64,000 nt of DNA from NCBI GenBank assembly GCA_025093985.1, contig JACAAK010000006.1:1426001-1490000 (forward strand), read 5' to 3'. The position numbers and the translations under genes were made by a program. The first letter of the stretch is position 1. The number at the start of each line of letters is the position of its first letter. Source of the stretch: Calvatia gigantea. Its lineage: Eukaryota; Basidiomycota; Agaricomycetes; Agaricales; Lycoperdaceae. Shown one piece after another: positions 1 through 11,172 of this stretch. A model generated the notes under the pieces. That model was given only the letters and a program-made list of their open reading frames with translations, was not told where the DNA came from and made no database searches.

Positions 1-1045
1 GTTCGATGATTTGATATCTCAAGTCTGTGATATGGAATTGGAGTGGGAAGAAAACCGCCAAGCTGCAGAACACGAACTGCAGGACAAGTTTCAAAAACCG
101 CTGTCTGAGTACGAGTTCCCACCGCGGGCATACGTACGCATGGAGGGCATGTTGAATTCATCTTTTATGACCGCTGTCAGCTGGCTGATTCGGCTTACAT
201 CTAGGTTTAAACGAGGATGATAGTGATCATCAGAGCCAGGTGAATGAGCTAACGAAGAAAACAGTAGACTCCCTTGACGACCCTGCACTCCAAATGTTAT
301 TCGTTTCGGTTCAGCAGAATAATTTGGAGTTATGCATTACATATGCAGTGAAACGGTATGCATTTGTAGGGCTCATGTGTGAGGGCACTGCTGACATCCC
401 CATTAGTTTACCCAAGATTTTGAGGAATTATGACTTGGTTTGTACAACCCTTATTCAAGGCTGAGACTTCCGTATAATGAATGCTCCTTCAGAAGTATTT
501 GGTAATAGTGTGTTTGCAATGGTTTCGTCATGCATATGTGGGTTCAACTCAATTTATCATGGGCTGAAACTGAATTATGGCATGACAGTGGAAGGTAAGC
601 ATAGAAAAATACCTGCAAGGTAATGTTTTCATCTGTTATGGGGACTATATTGCATGCTGATGTTGGTATGATAGATAATAACCCAGGCTGAGCACAAGCA
701 GAACTATGTATGAATTATTTATATTTTACTTATGAAAAATGCTAAAATGATGGCCTATTTAGGATGTGAGTGAAAAGGGATTACTCAGAATACTGGAGTA
801 TTGACAGAAAGTCTGAGAATAGTATGTAAGTTAGATTGATAAATAAATTTGAAGGCTTATAAAGCTGTTCCTGGGCTCAGGGTAAAAAGGTAAGAAGGCA
901 ATGAAATTTTTATGACAAAAATCTAAAATAGGATTATATTTAGGAGGTATGTAGGAAATACTGTTAGAGCCAGGCTACTGATGAAAAATACTAAAAATTG
1001 GCCTAGAATGTGAGTTATTCTTCATGTTCTGAGCTTTATCACTTA

Positions 1046-2650
1046 CAGTAAGGGACAAAACCGTTCCAATGTTTTGAACTTCTCAGAAGATCAGCTCATA
1101 TCTCAAGGACTACTGTGGCTGTGCACTTCCTAATTTAATTGTAGATAGTCCAGTATCTTATCTAATCATATGCAAAGTATGATTATGTAATCCTTTGTTT
1201 TAGGGGAGTTATTAATTAATTAATATTTTAAGTGCATTGGAACAGTTTTGTCCCTCTTGAAATTTATATACAAAATGGGTATTCTAGTACCTGGTATAAG
1301 CTCCCTTGGCCTGTAAAACTGCCTGGACCCTCCTAGGCATACTCTCTATCAGATTCTGACACACTTCTGGTTCTATGTCATCCCACTCCTTTTGTATCCT
1401 CTCCCATAGGGTATTCATGCTATCAGGAGGAGTATCATACTCTCCCAGCTTATTCTTGAGGTGAGTCCAGAGATGTTCAATGGGATTAAGGTCTGGAGAC
1501 TGTGGGGGCCATACCATAACCTCCAATTCAGACTCATCTAGCCAGTTTGTAGCCTTTTTGCTCTTGTGTTTGGGGTCATTGTCCTGTTGGAAGACCATAT
1601 CCTCCTCATTCTTCCCATACCACCTGATGCTCCTCTTTAGTTCATCCCCCAAAATTTGAACATAAAGGTCAGCATCCATCTTCCCTTCAATTTTAGTGGC
1701 AAACCCCACTCCATCCCACAGCATACAACCCCAGATCATCACATTTCCTCCACCAAACTTGACTGTTCCCTCAACCAATCTATCATTCAGCCCCTCTCCT
1801 GCCTTTTTCCATACCCAAACCCTTCCATCTGATCCAAACCGATTGATTTTGGACTCATCTGTCCAAATAACCCTCTTCCAGTCCTCCAGGGTCCAGTTAA
1901 CATGTGCTTCTGCCCACTCCAACCTTTTCCTCCTATGGACAGCAGTAAGTTTAGGTCATTTCCGCTTGACTACAGCCTTCATTCCAGCTCCTCTGAGTGC
2001 CCTGCACACTGTTTTGGTGGATACAGGCTGGGCAATAACATTTTGAAGTGATTTGGTGACTTGGGAGGCATTGTCAGCCTTGCGAGAGGTGATGAGGTGA
2101 ACAGAATAGTGGATATCAGAGGGAGAAAGTTTAGATGGGCGGCCACCAACAGATTTGGAAAGTGTTGATCTATGTTTGGAGCGAATCCTAGAAATAGTAC
2201 TGACTCCCAGACCAGTAATAGAAGCAATATGATGAGCAGATTTCCCTTGGTCCAGGTAAGAGAGGACTCTATTGGTCTGAGTAGAGGAAAGAGAGCGCAT
2301 ATAGTTGTAAAGGTATAGTGGGGGAGTTAATTTGCACCTGAGAATAAGCACATCCATTTATACATCACCCTACATGGTCACATGATTTTATTTGTATTTA
2401 TTTGATTGCAATAAACGAAGTCATGTGCTCAGAATTTGAGAGGGACAAAACTGTTCCAATGTACTTAAAATATTAATTAATTAATAACTCCCCCAAAACA
2501 AAGGATTACATAATCATACTTTGCATATGATTAGATAAGATACTGGACTATCTACAATTAAATTAGGAAGTGCACAGCCACAGTAGTCCTTGAGTTATGA
2601 GCTGATCTTCTGAAAAGTTCAAAACATTGGAACGGTTTTGTCCCTTACTG
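1046..2650 (-). mobile_element. Tc1/mariner DNA transposon, copy 1 (complete, 1605 bp)
   Basis: Both ends read CAGTAAGGGACAAAACCG on opposite strands and are flanked by TA (1044-1045 and 2651-2652), the target duplication expected of Tc1/mariner elements. The terminal inverted repeats are 210 bp long (1046-1255 and 2441-2650). Each is bounded on its inner side by an inverted copy of the outer 20-bp motif. The body encodes one transposase on the minus strand. The ends are intact, so the copy could still be mobilised in trans by an active relative; its own transposase is interrupted by one stop. Confidence 0.95.
1284..2357 (-). pseudogene. Tc1-family DD34E transposase, copy 1, one nonsense mutation
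   Basis: Cut-and-paste transposase of 357 codons. The N-terminal helix-turn-helix DNA-binding region spans about residues 25-120, including a GRPSKLS hinge. The catalytic core carries D167 (WTDES), D259 (QQDNDPKH) and E294 (SPDLNPIEHLW), with 34 residues between the last two, the DD34E spacing of the Tc1 family. Codon 134 is TGA (1956-1958); copy 2 has CGA (Arg) there, so this is a C-to-T change at a CpG. The rest of the frame is open to the natural stop, so the copy has apparently been inactivated only recently. Confidence 0.93.
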
Positions 2651-3052
2651 TACAAGTCCATTTATGAATATGTCCAGGAAGTGAGTTACTTTCTATATTC
2701 AACTTGATTCCAATATTGCAGATCTTTATCCTGAAGACAACTTACTCCCTGGACTTGATGAGCGGCTGATTCATGACAGTGAATCACATCCTGAACATCT
2801 TTTTTCTGAAGAGACTGCAGGATTTTGTGAGCATCCTGCAGCCACTGCTGTGACAGCAACTACTAACCTTGCAAGTCAAAATTTCAATGACAATTTACCT
2901 GTGATTGAGCATACAGGTGTTTTGGATCCTGAGTCCCATCACATTCCAGGTTGAATGTTTACAGCAGCAGCCCTTCAAAATTTGGCGTCAAATATGAATC
3001 ATGATACACCTTGGCCGGATTTGATAATTCGCAGAGGCCAGCAGGCAGTATG

Positions 3053-3610
3053 TGTTGAGAGAATGAGATAACATCCCAATATAATCACACTACTATGCTA
3101 GTGTATGTGTGAGTGGTGGAGGGTAGTCATACTCACTGGGATTGTTGAGATGCATGTTGTAGACAGTAGCTAAAGGATATCTTAGAGGCAGGATGAAAGA
3201 AATGTTAAGACGAGTACACCACAATAGCTTGCACTAGTGGCGGAGGGGAGTCGTACTCACTGGGTTTGTTGAGATGATAGTTATAGACTGTAGCTAGAGG
3301 ATATCTTAGAGGAATGATGGGCAAGAGATAGACTGGATTGTCTAAAGAATATACACATACTACATAGGTCTTATATATCTAATGTCTCTGGTCTGTGTGC
3401 CGTTCTACCTAATACAGGTGAGGTCTTATCTGCCAGTAGCATATACAGAGCATACTATGTACATTGTTCTATTTAATAGACCATGACCAGCAACCTAGAG
3501 TGCAGTCTAGTACATTGTTTGTTATCTCTCTTCAAGAGTGAAGTACTCAAGAACCCGTTTCAGCTATAAATAGACTGAACCAACATAGTGGTATGGTTCG
3601 AGATTCAACA
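3053..3610 (-). repeat. 3' LTR of the Ty1/copia element (558 bp)
   Basis: The segment begins TGTTGA and ends TCAACA, the short inverted ends typical of LTRs. It lies directly downstream, on the minus strand, of a polypurine tract (complement of 3611-3634) and of the RNase H-coding end of the copia reading frame. It contains an internal imperfect tandem duplication: about 3108-3194 resembles 3233-3319, sharing the tactcactggg and gctaaaggatatcttagagg motifs. No matching 5' LTR was seen elsewhere in the window, so the element is truncated at its 5' end. LTR boundaries are inferred from the TG...CA ends and the polypurine tract. Confidence 0.75.
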
Positions 3611-5150
3611 CTCCTCCTCACTTGAAGGAGGGAGATTAACGTTCCATTGATCGAGCGGTTTTATCCCATGCTTCGATATCAGAACCAAAAATCAGTCCAA
3701 GCTCAGGGCGGAAGAGATTGATTTTGGTTACGCCAAGATTCTTTGTAAAGATATTGGCGGGATTGTCTTGTGAAGACACATCACCAATAACAATAATACC
3801 CTCCTCGACTAATTCTTGCACGTAGTGATAATGAATATCCACGTGTTTCGATCGTTTTTCAACAATGGGATTTTCAGTCCAGAATTTGGACCCATCGTTG
3901 TCACCGTAGAGAATAGGAGTTGGGTGCTCAATTTTGAGCTCCTCCAGAAGCTGTGACAGCCATTTCACTTGTCGTGAAGCGTCAGACAGTTCTTTATATT
4001 CCGCCTCAGTGGACGATAATGAAACCGTCTTTTGTCGTCGCGAAGTCCAGGTTACAGCACCGGACGCGATCATACAAACATTTCCCAAAACAGATCGGCG
4101 GGTTTCTGTATCTTGAGCCCAATCCAAGTCACTGAGACATTCCAGTGTCACCGCGGATTTCCCAGTATCGCCTTCATATTTCAATGTATAGTTCCTTGTC
4201 ATAGACAAGTACTTTAATACATGAATTCCAGTGTGATAGTGCTCGGGTGCGGGGTTAGCGGCATGTTGTGCCAGCTTAACTACAGCAAAGGCTATGTCGG
4301 GCCTAGTACCGATCATCAAGTACATTAAAGATCCAACCAATTGTTGGTACTTTAGACGGAAGGGGGTTGTGGCAGTGTCCTTGTTCGTCATGAACTGGAA
4401 GCCTGCGGGTAATGGTGTTTTAGCTGTGGCAGACTGCGGAACCTGGAAGCGCTGTAAGATCTTATCCAGGTATTTTACCTGCTGGATGAAGATTTGACGC
4501 TTGGAGCGATTCCTCGAGATTTTCATCCCAAGGAATTCTTCACAGGGACCGTGATCTCTGCATTCCCACTTTTTGGTGAACTTTCCCTTCAACTCATTGA
4601 GGAGGGGGGAGTTTTTATTTCCCAAGAAATTCACGTCATCAACGTAGACAATGGCTACTACAAGCTCTTTCGTCTTTGGATGTCTGTGAAAGTATACAGC
4701 GTAGTCAGATTTGCAGTGGGTAAATCCCAGCTCAATCATAGATTGATGCAATTCTTTCCACCACTGGTGACCGGCTTGTTTAAGGCCATAGATTGCTCAT
4801 CTGAGTCTCCATACTTTCCCTTCCTGCCCGGGAAGTCGAAACCCTTCGGGCTATTCCATGTATATTTCCTCATCCAGCTTGCCATATAAGTAGGCAGTTT
4901 TTACGTCGACGCTGTGCATATCCCAATCATGGATTGCAGCGAGTGCGAAGCTTACGCGCACAGACTCGTAGCGGACAACTGGTGAGAAAAGCTCGTTATA
5001 GTCGATGCCTTCAATCTGCGAGAACCCCTTCGCAACTAAGCGAGCTCGCAGGTGGCCATCAGACTTTTCGAGGAATACCCAACGGTTTTTAACCGTCCTC
5101 CTTCCTTTCGGAAATCTAAAGTTTGAACCACATTCTTTAACCTTCAATCA
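3611..5150 (-). pseudogene. Ty1/copia pol fragment: reverse transcriptase and RNase H
   Basis: This is the 3' half of a copia polyprotein. The minus-strand frame 5147-4851 holds the reverse-transcriptase start (KNRWVF, RLVAKGF, DYNELFSPVVR, VDVKTAYL). The frame from 4751 to 3636 holds the YVDD catalytic motif, the SSTEAEY RNase H signature, the KHVDIHYHYV region and the C-terminal tail. Between them are an in-frame TAG where the family has Gln (after EIYME), a one-base frame change and a TGA. Gag, protease and integrase are absent, so the element is dead. The sequence from about 5150 to 5300 has weak continuation with many stops. Confidence 0.9.
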
Positions 5151-8100
5151 TACCGCAGCATCCTTTTCCTAAGGAGGAAGAATGCATGTACGAAAGTTTC
5201 GGGCCTCCATGTGCGTATAGTACGTTTATTAAAAATCATAGTTTTCTCCTCCTCACATAGTCCTTTAATGTCCTAATTTACATCGTGATTTTGATCCATT
5301 TGATTGCAAAGAGGCATTCCGGATGCGGGGCTGAAATGGCTTCAAAGGGTTGTGCTGGTGTCCACAAATCTTTGCTCATATAGAGTCAAGCTTGCATTCC
5401 TCAAATTTTTCATCCAAAGGACTTGGCAGTCGATTGCCTTGACCCTGCTGTTTTTGTCAGGCCCCATGTTTGCTCTGAAAGTACCCGTCATTTCTTATGT
5501 GACCTGTCAATGAGGCGTCCCGGTCAGAACACGTTGGCCTGATGGTCAAACAAAGCCAAGACGGCAGGAGTGGGAATTCCTATTTCGGTACACTACTCTG
5601 TCCAATGCCAATTAGCAGACAAGTCCTTCACGGTCGTTCACAGAGGTGCGACTAGGTGGGGCAATCCAAGGTGGCAGAGCTCAGTAATTTGTTGCGGAGT
5701 AAATGCTGCCCTAAGGGGGAGGGGTCGAATTGTTTGTTTAAGGTGATCTAACTAGGTTCTATGAACTCCTCTTTTCTTTTTCAGTTTCAGAACTGTGATG
5801 GTATTGTATATATTCTCAAGAGCCAGTTCAGTGTTAATGTCAGTTTGTGTTTATTTCATTGTCATCATACACTTATTAGTCATAGAAACCATCATATACT
5901 CTGATTGCTGGTTGGTTTACTCTCTTTATCTTTATGATATTGTCCTCATCACTTTCTCTTCCTTTTTGGCACTCAAAAGCAATCCTTATTTGTGCTGAGA
6001 ATTCCTTCTGGTACAAATCTGAAGAGTCCAAGCACAACACCTTTCTCGAGACCTTCAAAAAGGCTTATGGACTGTATGTCAAAACAACTCAGAAGAAGGT
6101 GGAGAATGCCATCAGTACATTGGGAGATGGGCCATATAGTGACATTGAGAAGGAGGGGTTTACCAATATTATCTTTGAGCATAGTGGTTGCCTCTACCAG
6201 TACCTCGTCGTCATTGACTGATCTGGCATTGCACGTATTGATGTCAGTACCGCGGTCAGATTAGCTTGACCACCTGAGAGCTCGAGAAGTTTCGCCTATA
6301 AGAACGTGTCCGCAGTGGACATTTTGGATTGTTCCGTAACACCTGTTCTCGCCTTCAGGCAAGCCTAAGCAAAAACCAAAAAGTGCCAGTTCATGCATTA
6401 CGGGCGGTGTTGATATGGGTGAGCAGCCCATTATGACATGCACACGCAGTGTCCAGTAATCTCATGTGGTCAAGAAGCTATGGTGATGCCCAAGCAGCCG
6501 TGACGTGTTCTAATCTTGTCTGAATCTAACCCATATTGCATCGAGTTCAAAGTGAGCTATGTATTCCAAAAATTCTATGGTTATACATCGGGTTGTGGAG
6601 AGAGAAAGGCGGGGCGAAGTTAAGGGGTGAAGAGGGAGTCAGTTGATGTATGGTATACAAGTTGGGGGTAATAGCAGTCAGGAGAGGGTGTATAGGCAAC
6701 AGGAAGAAAGCCCACAGCAGTACATCGAAGGAGAGATATCGGAAACAGCATAAGGGCCCAAGGACAGGAGAACGGTTGTTGTGAACGAGTCTCTGGGATG
6801 TGGGGGGATGCGGCATGGAAGGTACAACCAGGGGCACATTGCGAGCGATGTTAATCAGCGCAGCCAGTAATGTATGAGACTCTGAGACACGGGCACCAAT
6901 GGAGACAAAAACAATGCAAAGACGTGATTAGATAGAGTACACCCCCACAGTGGAGTTAAGGCATGATACCATCAATAACGACTGTCAAGGAAGACTGGGG
7001 AATTTTACAGGAACGTCAGTGTGGGTAACACGCGTGCTCTGTCAGACAACGGAGGCAAGGGCATGAAGGGCGTATTTCAGCTCAGTTGCTGTGCCTTGGT
7101 GGAACGAAACAACCGGCAGTACAAAGATGAGCATAACCATTGCTGTCAGTATAACCCAGGAGATAATCACCCAATGGCATTGAGGGTGTTTCTTTGCAAA
7201 CAAGTTCTAATTCAAGAGGACCTGGCGAAAGGTGAGCTGAAGGTGTTGATTACCAGTAGTGAGTGAATAGACGTACAGCTGGGGTCTTGGCAAACTGCCT
7301 GGAATTAGACACTGCTGGATTGCGGAGAGTGAGAGGTTGTCTCGTACAGTCCTGGGCAGAAAAGTGTTAGATGAAGGAGAGCCGAATTGGTGAGAAATAA
7401 CACTTACCCTCTCATCCTCATACAAGATATAAGTCTTCGAGAGAAGGGGTACATGGGTGGCAACACCCGCAAAGTAGTGTGCCATTTTTCTGCTTGCTAC
7501 GTTGACTGCCCGGCATTGAACCTGGATACCAACTCACTGGCCTCGAAGGTCGTCTCCGTTATGAGTTGTTTTAACGCGATTGCGCAGTGGTTTGTGGGGC
7601 GCAGTCAACGCCAATGGCTGGAAGTTGCGAGGAGCAGAGAACTGCCTCTTTGATGCCTTGTGCTTGCCAAAGGTTGCTAATGACGTTGGCACGTTACAGG
7701 GGAGAGGTTGACCACGATATGGGCCGGGAGAGCAAGGATAGTGACCTTCCGGGGCGGCATTTGGAGGGACAAGTTGGAGGCTGGCGATTAGGCACCCAGA
7801 GAGTGGTACTGGAGTCACCTCAGGTGGTGCCTGAGGTCAGAACGAGGGCGACTAATGGCATAGAGTTCAAGAGGATAATGAGATTAGAAGAGTCCTCCTC
7901 TGGTTGTCCGGTCATACATTGTAAACTGAGTTCTGCCTATCCTAGCACTGTCGACTGGGGGGGTGTTGGCACTGTACGCATAGAAGGTGAGGGGAAGCAT
8001 ACCTCGTTGGACTCTCCGACATTAAGTAAGGGTATATTCATTTCATTCTCAGCTACCAACGGCTGGATGGGTGCAGGCGGAAACTGGATGATGGCAGCGG

Positions 8101-8600
8101 ACTCATACGACACTTGAAACGAAGGGGGCTCGCGACATCGACTGGATAGAGCTTGAGGTGGTTCCATCAAATGAATCCCTCTCCCAGTTGTCAGTGTATT
8201 GGACGAGTTTCGCCTTTCCTAAAATTGTTGCTGTTAGCGTTGCACACATGGAAAACGAATTTGGAAGGGGAGGCGTACCTTGTCATACTCTGGTGAGTGT
8301 ACCTTGACTTATTTCATTCTTAGTGTCCTTGCGGGGGGGAGGTTCTTCTAGATGGTGGGAGGCCCCAGATTGAAGGCCACTCTCCGCGACTGGATGTCTA
8401 TTACGTAAGCACCCACAATGCCAAAACCTCCACCTGCCCATTCGGGGCATACCCATCCTACTCAGAAAACCGACCTCCTTGGCTATGGCTACTACACTAT
8501 CTCCACCTCCACACACACCACAGACATGTCTACATTCCAATAGTACTCCAACACACGGGCAAAGTTGGTGGGTTGCCTGAATGTGGAGACTATGTTTATT
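5151..8600. other. Non-genic stretch, no supported gene
   Basis: Only short open frames are present on both strands, with no recognisable domain and no consistent chain of exons. A plus-strand frame at 5934-6221 is lysine- and glutamate-rich and looks exon-like in composition but matches nothing I recognise. Minus-strand frames at 6547-6837 and 7937-8170 are proline-rich. The base composition is mixed. I read it as decayed transposon and gene debris. Confidence 0.5.
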
Positions 8601-11171
8601 ATGATGCCATGATTGGGGTATGTCCATTTTCACCTTCCTTGATGGAATAGTTGAGGAACTGTGGGTCCCCGCTTCAGTGCTTCAGCCCAGGGGGAAAGAA
8701 CGGAGATTTGTAGGTCGTCATGGGCTCTTCTGGTGCACTGCTGATGCTATCCTAGTTGCAGTATCGATACTTCAATCCGACGCCTCCCCTGAGAGGAGGT
8801 TCGTGGTCCCTTTGAAACCCTCCGCGTGCTTTTTGGAAGGGGCGGGAGGGGGTTATGTCGCCGTCTCCCACAAGAACTTCATCTTCCCCCAGTACACTAC
8901 CAAGCCAGGGACAATTGTCATCCCCCTTTATCACACCCTGCCGACCGTGTTTCAACCCAACGGCTACACTTCTAACATTTGGACAGGTGATTACACTTGC
9001 ACACCATCCTTCCTGCTAATCAAGTGACTTCCACTCCCCTTCTTGATCTTCAACCTTTCGCACTACCAACCCTCAGCAATGAAGAGCTCCAAGCCACTAT
9101 GAAAGATTCAGGTCATGCAAAATTTTCTCTACTGTGGTGATGGAACAGCGGTGAGTGATACGTATGGAGTTATTCCTAGAGATGTTGATCAGCAGTTGAA
9201 GGAAACGTGAGCCGGAAATTTGGGAAGCTCCAGAAAGGGGAGCGTTGGACCTGCCGGGGAGGCGAGTGTAGACCCCGGGTTAGTTGGTACAAAGCAAATA
9301 CTGTCATGTAGTGATTGCGCAGGTGAGTTTGTGGCTCTTTTCTGAAGCTGTGATCTTGTATTGAGACACGTCAAACGGACGCTGGGTCGTTAGTTGCATA
9401 CGAAATTCGGCATTGGTCAACGTACGGAGTCAGCCATTTCGGTGGGGAGGTACGTGTGATCCAAACCAGGGTGCCTGCGTAGTCTCCATTTGTCGTGCAT
9501 TGCAGCAACCCGGCCTCGCTTTTCCGCCCCACCCTTTCTGCAAAGCGATGTAATTCGCAACCACCAATGGTGGTCAAGGATTATAATCGGAGGATATTAC
9601 AACACCCAATCCCCCCTGGTATATCTCCCCTCGGCCCGACAAGATCTTTTGTCGTAGCGCAAAGTTATCAATCATTGCGAGTTGGACCACTGAGTACCTT
9701 TCCAGTGGAGGGGCCTTGCGACGAACACGTGACCGCGACTGCTCAATGTTCATTCATTCATTTGCGTCCGATATATTTCTACTCCCTGTTTACCTCCGCG
9801 CCTCCGGAAGACCACACATCTCAATGCCCCTTCTGCGGATCCTCCTAGGAGAGAATTGTACTACTGGACGTCTCTGCGCCATAAGGGTTTCGGGCATTGC
9901 TGATATGTACTTGCGCAAGGAAGCACAACACGATGCGCGATCGTGGTTTGCGAGGGACCGCGAATTCGATCATCCACAAGCTAACATCCCCCCTGCGATG
10001 ACCTACATCTTTGGACATCTGACAGAATTTGATTACCTGGATCCATATTGGAAATGGCGCTCTTGCAACACGGCGGACGTCTTTGACACACCAGTCGAAC
10101 CCAGGATAAGGAGGCCATTGAACGGAATCTGCCGGCTCAGGTCCTTTAAGCGGCGCGCTTACGATCCGGACGGCTTATAAATCGTAAACTGCCACGGCGA
10201 GTTGAACGGCTATTCGGAATATCGTGGTCAAGAGGGCGAGATCTGGTGCTATCATTGGTCAGTAAGTTTCTCAATGAAAGTCCAGAATCTCTACGAATGC
10301 TTGGATTTATACCCCGAATAGGCAGATTCATCGTGTGGCTCAACATCCAGCACGTGCGAATGCATCTTGGGACGATTTCAGAACAGGGAGGGACGCAAGA
10401 TTCGAGATTGCATCTCACTGCCAGTTTTTGAACCATTGAGAGCTTTGGGCGTTTTCCAACTCGAATTCAGCTCATATGAAGTCACAGCAGTGGTTGGGAC
10501 ATAACCTAACCCTGGCCAGGTGGAGCGTGGAGGGACTCTTGCACAGGTGAATGAACCATCATGAATGTATGTTTTGCAGGTGAAGCCGGAATCCTCGCCC
10601 TCCTTGTAGAGTTTGCACCCGTGCAATAATCCCCTGAATGGTGAGTCGATTCTCATTCTTCGTAAGTTTTTGCTCACTGCGGCCATTAGTATCCTTCTGT
10701 GCCACCTTTACCGCTCTTTGCGGACTGTTTCCTAACTCAACTTCTACGTCTCCAACCCCCACTATTGACCCTCAGCAACGAGGAATTACAAACCATGTAC
10801 GAGAAAAGTTCTAAACGCACGTCATTACTCATTTGACGAAAACACGTCCGCGGTACGCCAATGCGTAGTAGCAGGGCGGCCCCCGCAGAGTTCATTTTGC
10901 TGTGGCTACAAAACAGCCGTGGGTGATGTGTATGGAGCTATTCTTGGAGAGTTGATCAGCGGTTGGAGGAAATGTGTCCGGAAAGGAGGGCACCGGACCT
11001 ACTAAGTGGCCGAGTGTGGACCTCAGGTTGTTTGGTATAAAGCAAACATTGTCATAGTGCGATTGCGCAGGTGAGTTCGTAGCTCCTTTATGAAGCTTTG
11101 ATCCTGTATTGAGACACGTCAAAGGGACACCGGCTAATTAGTTGCATACCCAGTTCAACATTGGCCGATGT
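8601..11171. repeat. Unassigned DNA with an internal diverged duplication (9066-9424 and 10767-11171)
   Basis: Two segments in the same orientation align over most of their length but are clearly diverged. Both carry a ccctcagcaa start, a gcgcaggtgagtt block, a tgtattgagacacgtcaaa block and a ttagttgcata block. The second copy ends exactly at the TA target of Tc1 copy 2. Plus-strand frames at 8620-9027 and 9716-10180 are open for about 135-155 codons but resemble no family I know, and the two duplicates share no common uninterrupted frame. No gene is called here. Confidence 0.5.
10375..10876 (+). repeat. 502-bp segmental duplication, donor copy
   Basis: The segment starting atttcagaacaggg and ending gtagtagcaggg recurs at 12721-13222. 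I see only two substitutions between the copies (a/g near 10508 and a/c near 10686). The donor is embedded in the unassigned block; the second copy sits between Tc1 copy 2 and a Tc1 end fragment. No gene is recognised inside it. Confidence 0.95.
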
Positions 11172-11172
11172 A

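Larger units (their letters stand above)
1..3052 (+). pseudogene. Degenerate AT-rich unknown gene, split by a Tc1 element
   Basis: Not recognised. Open stretches lie at 11-220 and 240-464 in different frames. After the Tc1 insertion (1046-2650), an exon-like stretch follows a pyrimidine-poor acceptor ending in cag near 2721. It reads without a stop to a TGA at about 2953, then stays in the same frame to the copia LTR at 3053. This reading frame is acidic and rich in His, Glu and Pro. The block from about 600 to 1043 is very AT-rich, with no coding signal; it carries diverged copies of a roughly 40-bp unit (about 723-771 and 977-1016). The DNA is clearly more AT-rich than the conserved genes to the right. 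It may be an old transposon or a decayed host gene; the sequence does not decide. Confidence 0.35.
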
